Assembly: GCA_963834725.1 (NCBI GenBank)
Contig: CAWICN010000001.1
Location: 496,001-560,000 of the forward strand
DNA: 64,000 nt
Direction of reading: 5' to 3'
DNA from: PALSA-693 sp963834725
Lineage (GTDB): Bacteria > Actinomycetota > Acidimicrobiia > Acidimicrobiales > Palsa-688
Program-made: the position numbers and the translations under genes
The notes under the pieces: generated by a model
Told to the model about the DNA's origin: nothing
The model's input: only the letters and a program-made list of their open reading frames with translations
Databases searched by the model: none
In this document: piece after piece, positions 44,848-51,968 of the stretch
How the letters are laid out: every line of letters starts with the position of its first letter
How positions within the stretch are numbered: position 1 is the first letter of the stretch

Positions 44848-44868
44848 CTAGCGGGAGTTTCCGGGCTA
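44848..44868. repeat. Left terminal inverted repeat of the IS element
   Basis: 21 bases identical to the reverse complement of 47188-47208. It begins CTAGCGGGAG and ends CCGGGCTA. Between it and the transposase ATG lie a hairpin (ACCAGC...GCTGGT, 44924-44943) and the subterminal repeat, so the transposase promoter probably lies here. Confidence 0.85.
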
Positions 44869-44985
44869 GCTGATCGCACTGGCTGACCGCGCTGAGCAAG
44901 ATTTTCTCAAAAATAGGTCACTACCAGCGCGTTTGTGCTGGTGAGGTGCTCGCGATCTTGGCCCAGATGGTGTATTACCTAGAAT

Positions 44986-46683
44986 ATGTCATCAATCGTC
45001 GGGAAGAAGCTGGGCGGCAAGACCTACTACTACTTGGTGGAGTCGGCCCGGGTGGGGGGTAAACCCCGCATCGTCTCTCAGCGGTACCTGGGTCCGGCCG
45101 AGGAGATCGTGGCTCGCCTGTCGGGGAGCGGGCCGGGCGAACCGGACCGCAGCCGGCATTTGGCCTTCGGTGACCTGGCCGCGGTGTGGTCGATGCTGGC
45201 CCGGGCCCGGGTGGCTGAGATCGTCGATGAGGTGGTGGGCCCGCGGCGGGCCGATGCGGCGGCGTCGGTGGGGACCTACCTGGCGTTGGCGGTGGCCAAC
45301 CGGATCGTCGACCCCTGCTCCAAACGCCGGTTTTCCGATTGGTGGCAGAAGACCGCGGGCGACCGGCTCGTGAAGATCCCCACCTCGGGGCTGGACCACC
45401 GGCGCTTTTGGGACGCCATGGAGTTGCTCTCCGACCACCAGCTGCAGGAGATCGAACGGCGCATCGTGGTTCATGTCATCGAGGAGTTCTCCATCGACAC
45501 GGCCGGCCTGGTACTGGACATGACCAACTTCGCCACCCACATCGACAGCGCCAACGAGCGGGCTCCCCTCGCCCAGCGGGGCCATGCCAAGCAGAAGCGC
45601 AACGACCTGCGGCTGATCGGCCTGGGGCTTATCGTGTCCACCGACGGCGGCATTCCGCTGGTCTCGCACGCCTATCCGGGGGACAAGCCCGACGTCACCC
45701 AGTTCCCGCAGCTGGTGCAAGAACTGATGGCCCGCTTCCAGGCCCTGGCCGGTGATCCGGCCGCGCTGACGTTGGTCTTCGACGCCGGCCAGAACTCGGA
45801 AGACAACTACCAGCTCGTGGACGGCACCCCCCTGCACTTCGTGGCCTCGCTGCCGCCTTCCGACCACGCCGACCTGCTGGCCGTCCCGAAGCGCGGCTAC
45901 CGGATGGTGGATGCCCAGCGCTTTCCTGGTCTGCGGGCCTTTGAAACCCGCAAGGTCGTCTTCGGAGTGGAGCGGCGCATCGTGGTCACTTATTCGCAGA
46001 CCCTGCACGACAAGCAGTCCCGGGGCCTGGATCAGACCCTGGCCAAGGCCCGCCGCCAGCTGGCTGAGCTGGCCGCCCGCCTGGGCCGGGGAAAAACCCG
46101 CAAGCCCAAGGACAAGGTCGAAGACGAGATCGCCGCCATCCTCAAGCCCCGCTGGCTCAAACGGATCATCTCCACCACCTTGAGCGGGGACGAGCCGGCC
46201 GAGTTACGCCTGGTGTGGCGGACCAAGCCCACGGCACGAACCGATCTGGAAGAAGAGCTGTTCGGCAAGCGGATCCTCTTCACCGACAAGGACAAGGGCC
46301 TGGCCTCGGTGGCCCAGATCGTGGCCGACTACCGCTCCCAAGAAGCCGCCGAGGGCGACTTCCGCCAAATGAAGGATCCCCAGGTGGTCTCCTTCTCGCC
46401 CATGTTCCACTGGACCGACCACCAGATCCGGGTGCACGTGTTGACCTGTGTCCTGGCCTTGCTGGCCGCCCGCCTCATGGTCCGCGACGCCGACCGGGCC
46501 GGCCTGCACCTCAGCGTGCGGACACTTATCGAGACCCTGGCCGGCATTCAAGAGACCATGCTGCTCTACCAAGGTGAGCGGGGCCGACCACGGGCCCGCA
46601 GGATGCTCACCGAGATGGACCCCAGCCAACGCCGTCTCTACCACCTGTTCGGCCTGGACGCCTACGCACCCACCCAGCCATGA
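44986..46683 (+). CDS. IS1634-family DDE transposase
   Basis: 565 residues. The N-terminus MSSIVGKKLGGKTYYYLVESARVGGKPRIVSQRYLG is the IS1634/IS1549 start. The catalytic triad is visible: Asp in GLVLDMTNF, Asp in LTLVFDAGQNSEDNY, and Glu in IVADYRSQEAAEGDFRQMKDP. The long insert between the second Asp and Glu contains the usual KRIISTTLSGDEPAEL and RILFTDKDKG. The length and all three acids are intact, so it should be active. Its stop overlaps the ATG of the next gene (ATGA). Confidence 0.92.
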   Translation: MSSIVGKKLGGKTYYYLVESARVGGKPRIVSQRYLGPAEEIVARLSGSGPGEPDRSRHLAFGDLAAVWSMLARARVAEIVDEVVGPRRADAAASVGTYLALAVANRIVDPCSKRRFSDWWQKTAGDRLVKIPTSGLDHRRFWDAMELLSDHQLQEIERRIVVHVIEEFSIDTAGLVLDMTNFATHIDSANERAPLAQRGHAKQKRNDLRLIGLGLIVSTDGGIPLVSHAYPGDKPDVTQFPQLVQELMARFQALAGDPAALTLVFDAGQNSEDNYQLVDGTPLHFVASLPPSDHADLLAVPKRGYRMVDAQRFPGLRAFETRKVVFGVERRIVVTYSQTLHDKQSRGLDQTLAKARRQLAELAARLGRGKTRKPKDKVEDEIAAILKPRWLKRIISTTLSGDEPAELRLVWRTKPTARTDLEEELFGKRILFTDKDKGLASVAQIVADYRSQEAAEGDFRQMKDPQVVSFSPMFHWTDHQIRVHVLTCVLALLAARLMVRDADRAGLHLSVRTLIETLAGIQETMLLYQGERGRPRARRMLTEMDPSQRRLYHLFGLDAYAPTQP

Positions 46684-47147
46684 CCATCACGCCCATCCAC
46701 CCGCTGCCAGCAGCCTGGGCCCCCCTCGAACAGGCGCTACGCCAGCGGCATGCGGTGCAGGTCGTCTACCACGGCCGCCGACGGCTCATCTGCCCCCACG
46801 CTCTGGGCTGGAAGAACCACCGGCCCCTGCTGCTGGGCTTCCAGGTCGGCGGGCAGACCAGCACCGGAGTACTGCCGGCCGACCCTCGCAAGCGGTGGCG
46901 CTGCATGTTTATAGATGAGATCGACCGCGTTGTGGCTGCCGCACCGACCGCACCTTGGCAGACCGCCGACAACTACGACCAATCACGGCCGTTCAACGCC
47001 ATCGACCACGTCACCATCGCCGTCGGCGCCGACGAAGTGCCACTCCAGCTCACTTCAGCGCGGATTTCTACGCCACGATTCGAACTGCCGCACAGGTACA
47101 TCGGGCCACCAAAGCCGCCGTTAGGTAATACACGCCGGAGGTCCTAA
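46680..47147 (+). CDS. IS passenger gene, WYL-like small protein
   Basis: 155 residues, coupled to the transposase by ATGA. The core ALRQRHAVQVVYHGRRRLICPHALGWKNHRPLLLGFQVGGQTSTG then RKRWRCMFIDEIDRVV resembles a stand-alone WYL domain (small Sm-like beta-barrel that binds ligands or nucleic acid). The C-terminal ~40 residues look less conserved. It lies inside the inverted repeats and so moves with the element. A role in controlling transposition or host response is inference. Confidence 0.65.
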   Translation: MTITPIHPLPAAWAPLEQALRQRHAVQVVYHGRRRLICPHALGWKNHRPLLLGFQVGGQTSTGVLPADPRKRWRCMFIDEIDRVVAAAPTAPWQTADNYDQSRPFNAIDHVTIAVGADEVPLQLTSARISTPRFELPHRYIGPPKPPLGNTRRRS

Positions 47148-47187
47148 AACTGCCGGTGACCTGGGGATACTTGGCACCCACAATCGA

Positions 47188-47208
47188 TAGCCCGGAAACT
47201 CCCGCTAG
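47188..47208. repeat. Right terminal inverted repeat of the IS element
   Basis: Reverse complement of the left terminal repeat with all 21 bases matching. It lies 41 bases after the passenger stop codon. Confidence 0.85.
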
Positions 47209-47291
47209 GTACGGAGACAGAGCGAGGTCGTCATGATCCGGGTACTCTGTTCAGATGGTCCCCATTGGTTGGCATATCGAGGGTCTGCATG

Positions 47292-47311
47292 ACGAACCCA
47301 CGCTAGTTCGT
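47292..47311. promoter_or_regulatory. Possible operator upstream of hydroquinone dioxygenase
   Basis: ACGAAC and GTTCGT are inverted with 8 bases between them, 30 bases before the ATG of the dioxygenase small subunit. Short palindromes in this place often bind a regulator; no regulator gene is adjacent, so this is tentative. Confidence 0.35.
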
Positions 47312-47340
47312 GGTGTGGCGTGACGAGGAAGGGGCCTCGG

Positions 47341-47838
47341 ATGAAGAGCTACGCGACCCGTTTTGGCAGTGTTGGTAAGTTCGAGAAGGGCGGCGTTGAG
47401 CCCATCGACGACGATCCAAAGCACTACGCCTTCTCGAACATCTTTGAAGTTGTGTCCATGTCGCGGCCGTGGGAGAAAGTCGCGGTGGCTCAGAACCAGG
47501 AGTACGTCCTCGAGGCGATACGAGCCGAAGGGATCTCCGACTGGCGCACGGCCGCCCACGATGAGTTTGCTCTGGTTGTCGACGGCGAGGTCGAAATCGA
47601 GCTCATCAGGCTCGATTCGCCCATCGCGTCACCCCACCAGCACGGCTCGATCCGGCTCGAAGGCACCCCGGCTGGACCGGCCATGGGTCGGATTGTGGCG
47701 CGCCGGGGTCATATGGCCCTGCTTCCCGCCAAGGCGGCGTATCGCATTAAGGCAACCAGACCGTCAGCGGTGCTGCTCCAGACGATAGAGGGCGAGGACA
47801 CCATCCATCGTTGGAATGAGATCTGCCAGACGTCGTGA
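47341..47838 (+). CDS. Hydroquinone 1,2-dioxygenase, small (alpha) subunit
   Basis: 165 residues from ATG 47341 (MKSYATRFGSVGKFEKGGVEPID), with AGGAAGGGG upstream; a GTG at 47320 opens the frame earlier. AFSNIFEVVSMSRPWEKVAVAQNQEYVLEAI and DWRTAAHDEFALVVDGEVEIELIRLD are typical of the small cupin-like subunit of the two-component PnpCD/HapCD enzymes. Those cleave hydroquinone to 4-hydroxymuconic semialdehyde with iron (family knowledge). The large subunit follows 29 bases later. The pair stands right after the IS element. Confidence 0.75.
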   Translation: MKSYATRFGSVGKFEKGGVEPIDDDPKHYAFSNIFEVVSMSRPWEKVAVAQNQEYVLEAIRAEGISDWRTAAHDEFALVVDGEVEIELIRLDSPIASPHQHGSIRLEGTPAGPAMGRIVARRGHMALLPAKAAYRIKATRPSAVLLQTIEGEDTIHRWNEICQTS

Positions 47839-47867
47839 GTGGAACACCAGGGATTAGAGGAGACTTG

Positions 47868-48848
47868 ATGACCGATACCGCGCAATTACGTCGCTCAGAG
47901 CCGAACGAGCACGGCTACCCGGTGTTCCAACTCGGCGAGTACACGTTCTGGAGGGATGAATACTTCGCACACATCAGCTGGCCAACGGGCAACCACGTTG
48001 CATCCGTAGACCGCTTCCTGAGGTCGGTGCAGCGGGACGTTGCATGGCAGTTCTTTTATGGTGTCGTCAACTTCGACGACGTGATCGGTACGATCAACCA
48101 TTACGGCACTGTCGACCTTTTCGCCGGCACATTCAACGACTCGTACCGAAAGGCGGAACTCGACCACAGCGAGAATTTCCCGCACGAGGAGATTTACGCC
48201 ACGTTCCGCTCCATCCTCGAAGATTGGACCAACGAGGGCTTCGACCCGTTTGCTGCTCCTGAGGAGACGGGCTCCGCGTGGGGTGACAGGTCCGGGAGCA
48301 ATACCGCGGCGATCAGTCGTCGGCGCGTCACCGCGGCCCGCATGGTCGGAGTGCCAGGCGACGAACCACTGCGGAGCGACGAGACCGGGTTTCCCGTTAA
48401 TCGAATGTTCGCAGACGTCACGCAGGATGAACCAGAGATCGAGAGCGAAGCGGGCTTCGAGAACGAGGTCTGCGCGTTCAACCTGTTTGCGTATCTTTCA
48501 CGCTCCGACGTCACGTGGAATCCATCAGTCGTCTCGGTGTGCAAAGACAGCCTCTACTGTCCGACGACGGAGGAGTACATCCTTCCGATCGTTCATGGAA
48601 ATGACCGTGTCGAGTGGTTCGTCCAGCTCTCTGACGTGATCGAATGGGAGGTCGCGGACAAGATGACCGGCGCACTGCGCGCCAGAGTCACGATGAGGCC
48701 CGGGGACGTGGCTGCTATGCCGGCCGACATCCGTCACCAGGGTTTTTCGCCGAAGCGGTCAATGTTGTTGGTGTGGGAGAACGGTTCGCCCGCCCTGCCA
48801 CAGCTCATCGCCGAAGGTAAGGCCCCGACGTATCCGATCGACTTCTGA
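47868..48848 (+). CDS. Hydroquinone 1,2-dioxygenase, large (beta) subunit
   Basis: 326 residues from ATG 47868, behind AGAGGAGA. GYPVFQLGEYTFWRDEYFAHISWPTGNHVASVDRFLRS and DVAWQFFYGVVNFDDVIGTINHYGTVDLFAGTFNDSYRKAEL match the HapD/PnpD family. The C-terminal cupin part (EYILPIVHGNDRVEWFVQLSDVIEWEVAD, AAMPADIRHQGFSPKRS) holds the likely iron ligands, with His in IVHG and in DIRHQGF. With the small subunit it opens the hydroquinone ring. No downstream semialdehyde dehydrogenase or maleylacetate reductase is in the window. Confidence 0.78.
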   Translation: MTDTAQLRRSEPNEHGYPVFQLGEYTFWRDEYFAHISWPTGNHVASVDRFLRSVQRDVAWQFFYGVVNFDDVIGTINHYGTVDLFAGTFNDSYRKAELDHSENFPHEEIYATFRSILEDWTNEGFDPFAAPEETGSAWGDRSGSNTAAISRRRVTAARMVGVPGDEPLRSDETGFPVNRMFADVTQDEPEIESEAGFENEVCAFNLFAYLSRSDVTWNPSVVSVCKDSLYCPTTEEYILPIVHGNDRVEWFVQLSDVIEWEVADKMTGALRARVTMRPGDVAAMPADIRHQGFSPKRSMLLVWENGSPALPQLIAEGKAPTYPIDF

Positions 48849-48970
48849 CCGAAACAGGACCGCCGGCCCGGGGCGGCGTCGGTCAGGCCTGGCTCAAGAT
48901 CCACCGAGGCTTCCCGGGGCTCCCTCGGGAGCTGACGCCCGTCACCCATTCGGGCCGCCATTCGCCGCGT

Positions 48971-49351
48971 TCAGCGCCCGTCAGCGCCCAACGCCGCCCG
49001 CAAGGCGGGGAGGTCGGCAGCCCCGAAGACCACACGGTTCCGGGTGGCGACGTAGACAAGGTCGAGGTCGACGCCGGCCCTGGCGATCCGGCGGGTCAGG
49101 TCCGCCAGCACACCCGGGTGGTCCTCGACGTCGACCACAACGACCTCCCGCTCCCGCGTGATCGCCAGCGCGGAGATGGCCAGCGCATGCTTGGCAGCCT
49201 CCGGGTGGGGCACGAGGATGTGGAGCTCGGCCCGCCCACCCGATCCGAGACAGGTGGCCGAGGCGATGTTGACTCCGGCATCGCTTATGGCGGCCGCCAC
49301 CTTGGCCAGCGAGCCTGGAGTGTTCTCGATGTCGATGACCAGGTCGACCAT
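48971..49351 (-). CDS. Tandem ACT-domain protein
   Basis: 126 residues forming two ACT domains: MVDLVIDIENTPGSLAKVAAAISDAGVNIASATCLG, then VVVVDVEDHPGVLADLTRRIARAGVDLDLVYVATRNRVVFGA. Each has the beta-alpha-beta-beta-alpha-beta pattern with a DxPG turn. ACT domains bind amino acids or similar small ligands; this one has no enzyme attached. It ends the leftward aromatic cluster, but an intergenic gap separates it, so it may be independent. Confidence 0.83.
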   Translation of the reverse strand: MVDLVIDIENTPGSLAKVAAAISDAGVNIASATCLGSGGRAELHILVPHPEAAKHALAISALAITREREVVVVDVEDHPGVLADLTRRIARAGVDLDLVYVATRNRVVFGAADLPALRAALGADGR

Positions 49352-49486
49352 CTAAACCCCCGCACAGTCGGTGAGGACCGATTCTCTCATTCCCCGAGCC
49401 GCGTTGGGAACTCGGCTACAGCGAACCGGGTTGGGCGGCAGCCCGATGAACAGTAAGGCGGCCGCTGCAGGGAAGCGACGCGTCGG

Positions 49487-49852
49487 TCAGTCCTTGTCGT
49501 CTTCGTCGAGCGGCACGAACAGGCAAGTTCGCGGCTCGCCGCCGACGCTCCGGCTGATGTGCCCCTGCCCGGTTCGGTCCTCGGCGAGGAGGATCGTGCC
49601 CGGGCCGAGCACACGCCGGTCGCCGGTGCCGGTCTCGATCTCCACCGACCCGGTGAGGTTGACAACCAGCTGGCGCCGGGGAGCGTTGTGATAGTCGATG
49701 TGGTAGTCGCCTTCGACTTCGCGGAACTGCACGCCGGTTCCGCTCCACAGCCTGGAGATTCGACCGGCGGCCCCACGATCCTCGAGCTCGATGTCGACAT
49801 CCTCGAGGTGCGATTGGCCGTCGGAGCCGGTGAAAATGCGAACGACCTGCAT
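49487..49852 (-). CDS. Cupin-like protein
   Basis: 121 residues, one beta-barrel: GVQFREVEGDYHIDYHNAPRRQLVVNLTGSVEIETGTGDRRVLGPGTILLAEDRTGQGH. The His residues in YHIDYHNAP and GQGH could bind metal. It resembles cupins often beside aromatic dioxygenases. The last residues LDEDDKD are acidic. Possibly in the same transcript as the SnoaL-like gene upstream, 222 bases away. Confidence 0.78.
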   Translation of the reverse strand: MQVVRIFTGSDGQSHLEDVDIELEDRGAAGRISRLWSGTGVQFREVEGDYHIDYHNAPRRQLVVNLTGSVEIETGTGDRRVLGPGTILLAEDRTGQGHISRSVGGEPRTCLFVPLDEDDKD

Positions 49853-50074
49853 GGCGGCAACCTAGCGGATCGCTCGGGGTGGCGGCTCGGGCGGAGGGGG
49901 CTGACCACAATCGATCCGAACGCCTGGCGCCAGCCATGGCGGCTCCGCCGGCCTGGCCTTTTCGGTGCCTTTGTGTCGTGAAAACCGCGTCCTATTACGC
50001 GGCTCTCATGCCAGAAGGGGTCGTGGTCCCTGTAGAGGAGGTGTTCCTTGGGCGCAGTCAGCGGAGCTCGGTCG

Positions 50075-50467
50075 TCAGGTCGCTGGCAGGTTGCGACCGA
50101 ACTGGTACTCGCGCTCGATGCGGCCGTTGGCATCCAGGAAGGCGATGACGGTCCCGATCCACACGGGCGAACCGCCTGTCGCGGGCACCATCTCCACGGT
50201 CATCAGCACGGCGTCGTGATGTGCGGCCGGTTCGGTCGCGAGCCGGAAGACGAAGCCGCCCTCTTCAACGAACTGGGTGTGCGCCGTTGCTACCCGGACG
50301 TCGAGCGCATCGTGCCCGTGGTACTCATTGGCGTTGGTGTACTCGACGGCGTCCCCGGCCCACAGAAGCCGCACCAACCGACTTCTGGTCGGCGAGTCGG
50401 GCTCGTTCCAGACCTGGACGAAGCGGTCGATGAACTCGGTGAGGTCTACAGCATCGGTAATGGTCAT
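50075..50467 (-). CDS. SnoaL-like NTF2-fold protein
   Basis: 130 residues from ATG 50467 (MTITDAVDLTEFIDRFVQVWNEPDSPTRSRLVRLLW). AVEYTNANEYHGHDALDVRVATAHTQFVEEGGFVFRL and VWIGTVIAFLDANGRIEREYQFG complete the NTF2 fold. The ORF is open to 50602 across the upstream repeat and the SDR stop, which is unlikely to be coding. Probable small hydrolase or isomerase of the aromatic cluster. Confidence 0.78.
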   Translation of the reverse strand: MTITDAVDLTEFIDRFVQVWNEPDSPTRSRLVRLLWAGDAVEYTNANEYHGHDALDVRVATAHTQFVEEGGFVFRLATEPAAHHDAVLMTVEMVPATGGSPVWIGTVIAFLDANGRIEREYQFGRNLPAT

Positions 50468-50490
50468 ACTGACGATCGTGGACTCTCCAC

Positions 50491-50525
50491 TTACGGGAGA
50501 GTCAAGTCCCTTTACGGGAGAGTCA
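50491..50525. repeat. 14-base direct repeat over a stop codon
   Basis: TTACGGGAGAGTCA occurs at 50491-50504 and again at 50512-50525; on the minus strand the second copy contains the SDR stop TGA (50523-50525). The period is 21 bases. Confidence 0.92.
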
Positions 50526-51281
50526 GAGCATGGAGCTGGCGCCGTTGACGCTGATGACCTGACCGGTGATAAATCTGGCTTCGTCTGAGGCCACAAAGGC
50601 AACAGCAGCCGCGACCTCTTCCACGGAGGCAGCCCGTCCCGCGGGAATGGTGTCGATGATGCGTTGCAGGGCGGGCGCGGCGGCGGCGTTGTCCATGAGC
50701 CGGGCGACCTGCTCGGTGGCGACCATCGAGGGGGCGACGGTGTTGACGGTGATGCCGTCGGCCACGAACTCCCGGGCCAGCCCGGTCGTCAGGCCGTGCA
50801 CGCCGCCTTTGGCCGCGTTGTAGATGGCGTGGTCGTACAGGCCGTTGCGGACCGACTCCGCGCCGATATTAACGATGCGGCCGTACTGCTGGCGGCGCAT
50901 TACCGGGAGCACCTCCAGCGTGCAGTAGATGGTGGTCCACAGGTTGCGGTCGACGGTCGCCCGCAGCGTCTCTTCGGTGTGGTCCAGGGTCGGCCGGATC
51001 ACGCCACCCCCGGCGTTGTTCACCAGGATGTCGAGCCGGCCGGCCCGGTCGAGCGCCTCGAGCCGCAGGGCGGCGGCTCCAGCCCGGCTCGAGAGGTCGG
51101 CGGTGACGGCGTGGACCTTGACGCCGCCCTCCCCGAGTGCGGTCACCGCGTTGTCCAGGGCTGGGCCGTCGATGTCGGCGAGCACCAGGAGGGCCCCTTC
51201 CTCGCCAAAGCGTCTGGCGACCGCCAGGCCGATGCCCCGCGCTGCGCCGGTTACGACGGCGACCTTGTCGGCGAATCTCAC
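50523..51281 (-). CDS. SDR, probable cis-dihydrodiol dehydrogenase
   Basis: 252 residues from GTG 51281. VTGAARGIGLAVARRF, LADIDGPALD (Asp after beta-2, NAD preference), LVNNAGGGV and IYNAAKGGVHGLT (catalytic Tyr/Lys) are standard. The place after the Rieske alpha and beta subunits matches BenD-type dehydrogenases that rearomatise the cis-diol to a catechol. The start region is fused to a multi-copy tandem array (51292-51420). Confidence 0.83.
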   Translation of the reverse strand: MRFADKVAVVTGAARGIGLAVARRFGEEGALLVLADIDGPALDNAVTALGEGGVKVHAVTADLSSRAGAAALRLEALDRAGRLDILVNNAGGGVIRPTLDHTEETLRATVDRNLWTTIYCTLEVLPVMRRQQYGRIVNIGAESVRNGLYDHAIYNAAKGGVHGLTTGLAREFVADGITVNTVAPSMVATEQVARLMDNAAAAPALQRIIDTIPAGRAASVEEVAAAVAFVASDEARFITGQVISVNGASSML

Positions 51282-51291
51282 CGTCCTAATG

Positions 51292-51420
51292 TCCTCACCG
51301 GCCCACTCTCCTCACCGGCCCACTCTCCTCACCGGCCCAGTCTCCCTCACCGGCCCAATCTGCTCATAGGCCCAGTCTCCTCATAGGCCCAGTCTCCCTC
51401 ATAGGCCCGGTCTCCCTCAT
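51292..51420. repeat. Tandem array of 17-18 base units between beta subunit and SDR
   Basis: Eight units; on the minus strand each reads (T/G)(A/G)TGAGG(G)AGA.TGGGCC, that is, an ATGA or GTGA stop-start overlap followed by a GGAG ribosome-site-like sequence. The first unit contains the stop of the beta-subunit gene (51420 region) and the last lies next to the GTG of the SDR. The unit bases drift from TATGAGGGAG to CGGTGAGGAG across the array. Confidence 0.92.
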
Positions 51421-51968
51421 AGGATGAACGACACCCGACCGTGGGGGCGGAGCTCCTCGAGGGACAGGACCGCCCGCCGGACCCGGATCCGAAACCCCGC
51501 CGGTCCCCCTTCTTCGAGCAGCATCTCGTAATGGCCGGGATAGACGTCGACGGTCGACCGCCGGGATCGGTAGACCACGAAGTTGGCCCGCACGTCGATC
51601 AGGCCGTCGTCCCGGCGGGTGGCCTGCACGTTGGACACCATGTGGCGCGTCGTTGAGTGCGGGGACTCCGCCCATGCCGTCCTGGTCATCAGCGACCCGA
51701 CCCGCTGTTCGAGAAGGAAACGGTCGTCCTGGATGAGAAACAGGTCATGGGCGGGGTCGCCCAGTGGCCGGTCCGTCGCCGGCACCAGGTACGAAGCCTC
51801 CTCGGCCCACAGCGCCAACCACTCCGGAAGCCGCCAGGCGTCCAGTAGAGCGGCTTCGTGGTACAGGAAGTCCTCCACGGCCAGTCGAAGGGTGACCGTG
51901 GAAAACGGGCTCAGGGCTGCCAGCTCGGCTGGGATCGGCCATTTCGACGCGTCCGCGTCGATGTTCAT
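51417..51968 (-). CDS. Rieske aromatic-ring-hydroxylating dioxygenase, beta subunit
   Basis: 183 residues of the NTF2-like beta subunit: VEDFLYHEAALLDAWRLPEWLALWAEEASYLVPATD, then LFLIQDDRFLLEQRVGSLMTRTAWAESPHSTTRHMVSNVQA and YRSRRSTVDVYPGHYEMLLEEG. It carries no metal; it stabilises the alpha hexamer. The ATG overlaps the alpha-subunit stop (ATGA). The C-terminus runs into the tandem array. Confidence 0.88.
   Translation of the reverse strand: MNIDADASKWPIPAELAALSPFSTVTLRLAVEDFLYHEAALLDAWRLPEWLALWAEEASYLVPATDRPLGDPAHDLFLIQDDRFLLEQRVGSLMTRTAWAESPHSTTRHMVSNVQATRRDDGLIDVRANFVVYRSRRSTVDVYPGHYEMLLEEGGPAGFRIRVRRAVLSLEELRPHGRVSFIL

Larger units (their letters stand above)
44848..47208. mobile_element. 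IS1634-like insertion sequence with passenger gene (2361 bp)
   Basis: Perfect 21-base inverted repeats (44848-44868 and 47188-47208; both read CTAGCGGGAGTTTCCGGGCT plus one A from the outside) bound a DDE transposase and one further gene. A second, subterminal inverted pair, GTGTATTACCTA at 44970-44981 and its complement at 47122-47133, lies inside. I see no target-site duplication. The left end abuts the start of the vWA gene. Confidence 0.85.

Noticed and set aside
44869..44985. Sigma-70 promoter made of TTGGCC and TAGAAT before the transposase
   Set aside because: The -10 would end one base before the ATG, so the transcript would start inside the gene.
44970..47133. 12-base inverted pair GTGTATTACCTA as the ends of the IS
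   Set aside because: A longer perfect pair (21 bases) lies outside it at 44848 and 47188, and the inner pair would leave no room for a transposase promoter. I keep the inner pair as subterminal.
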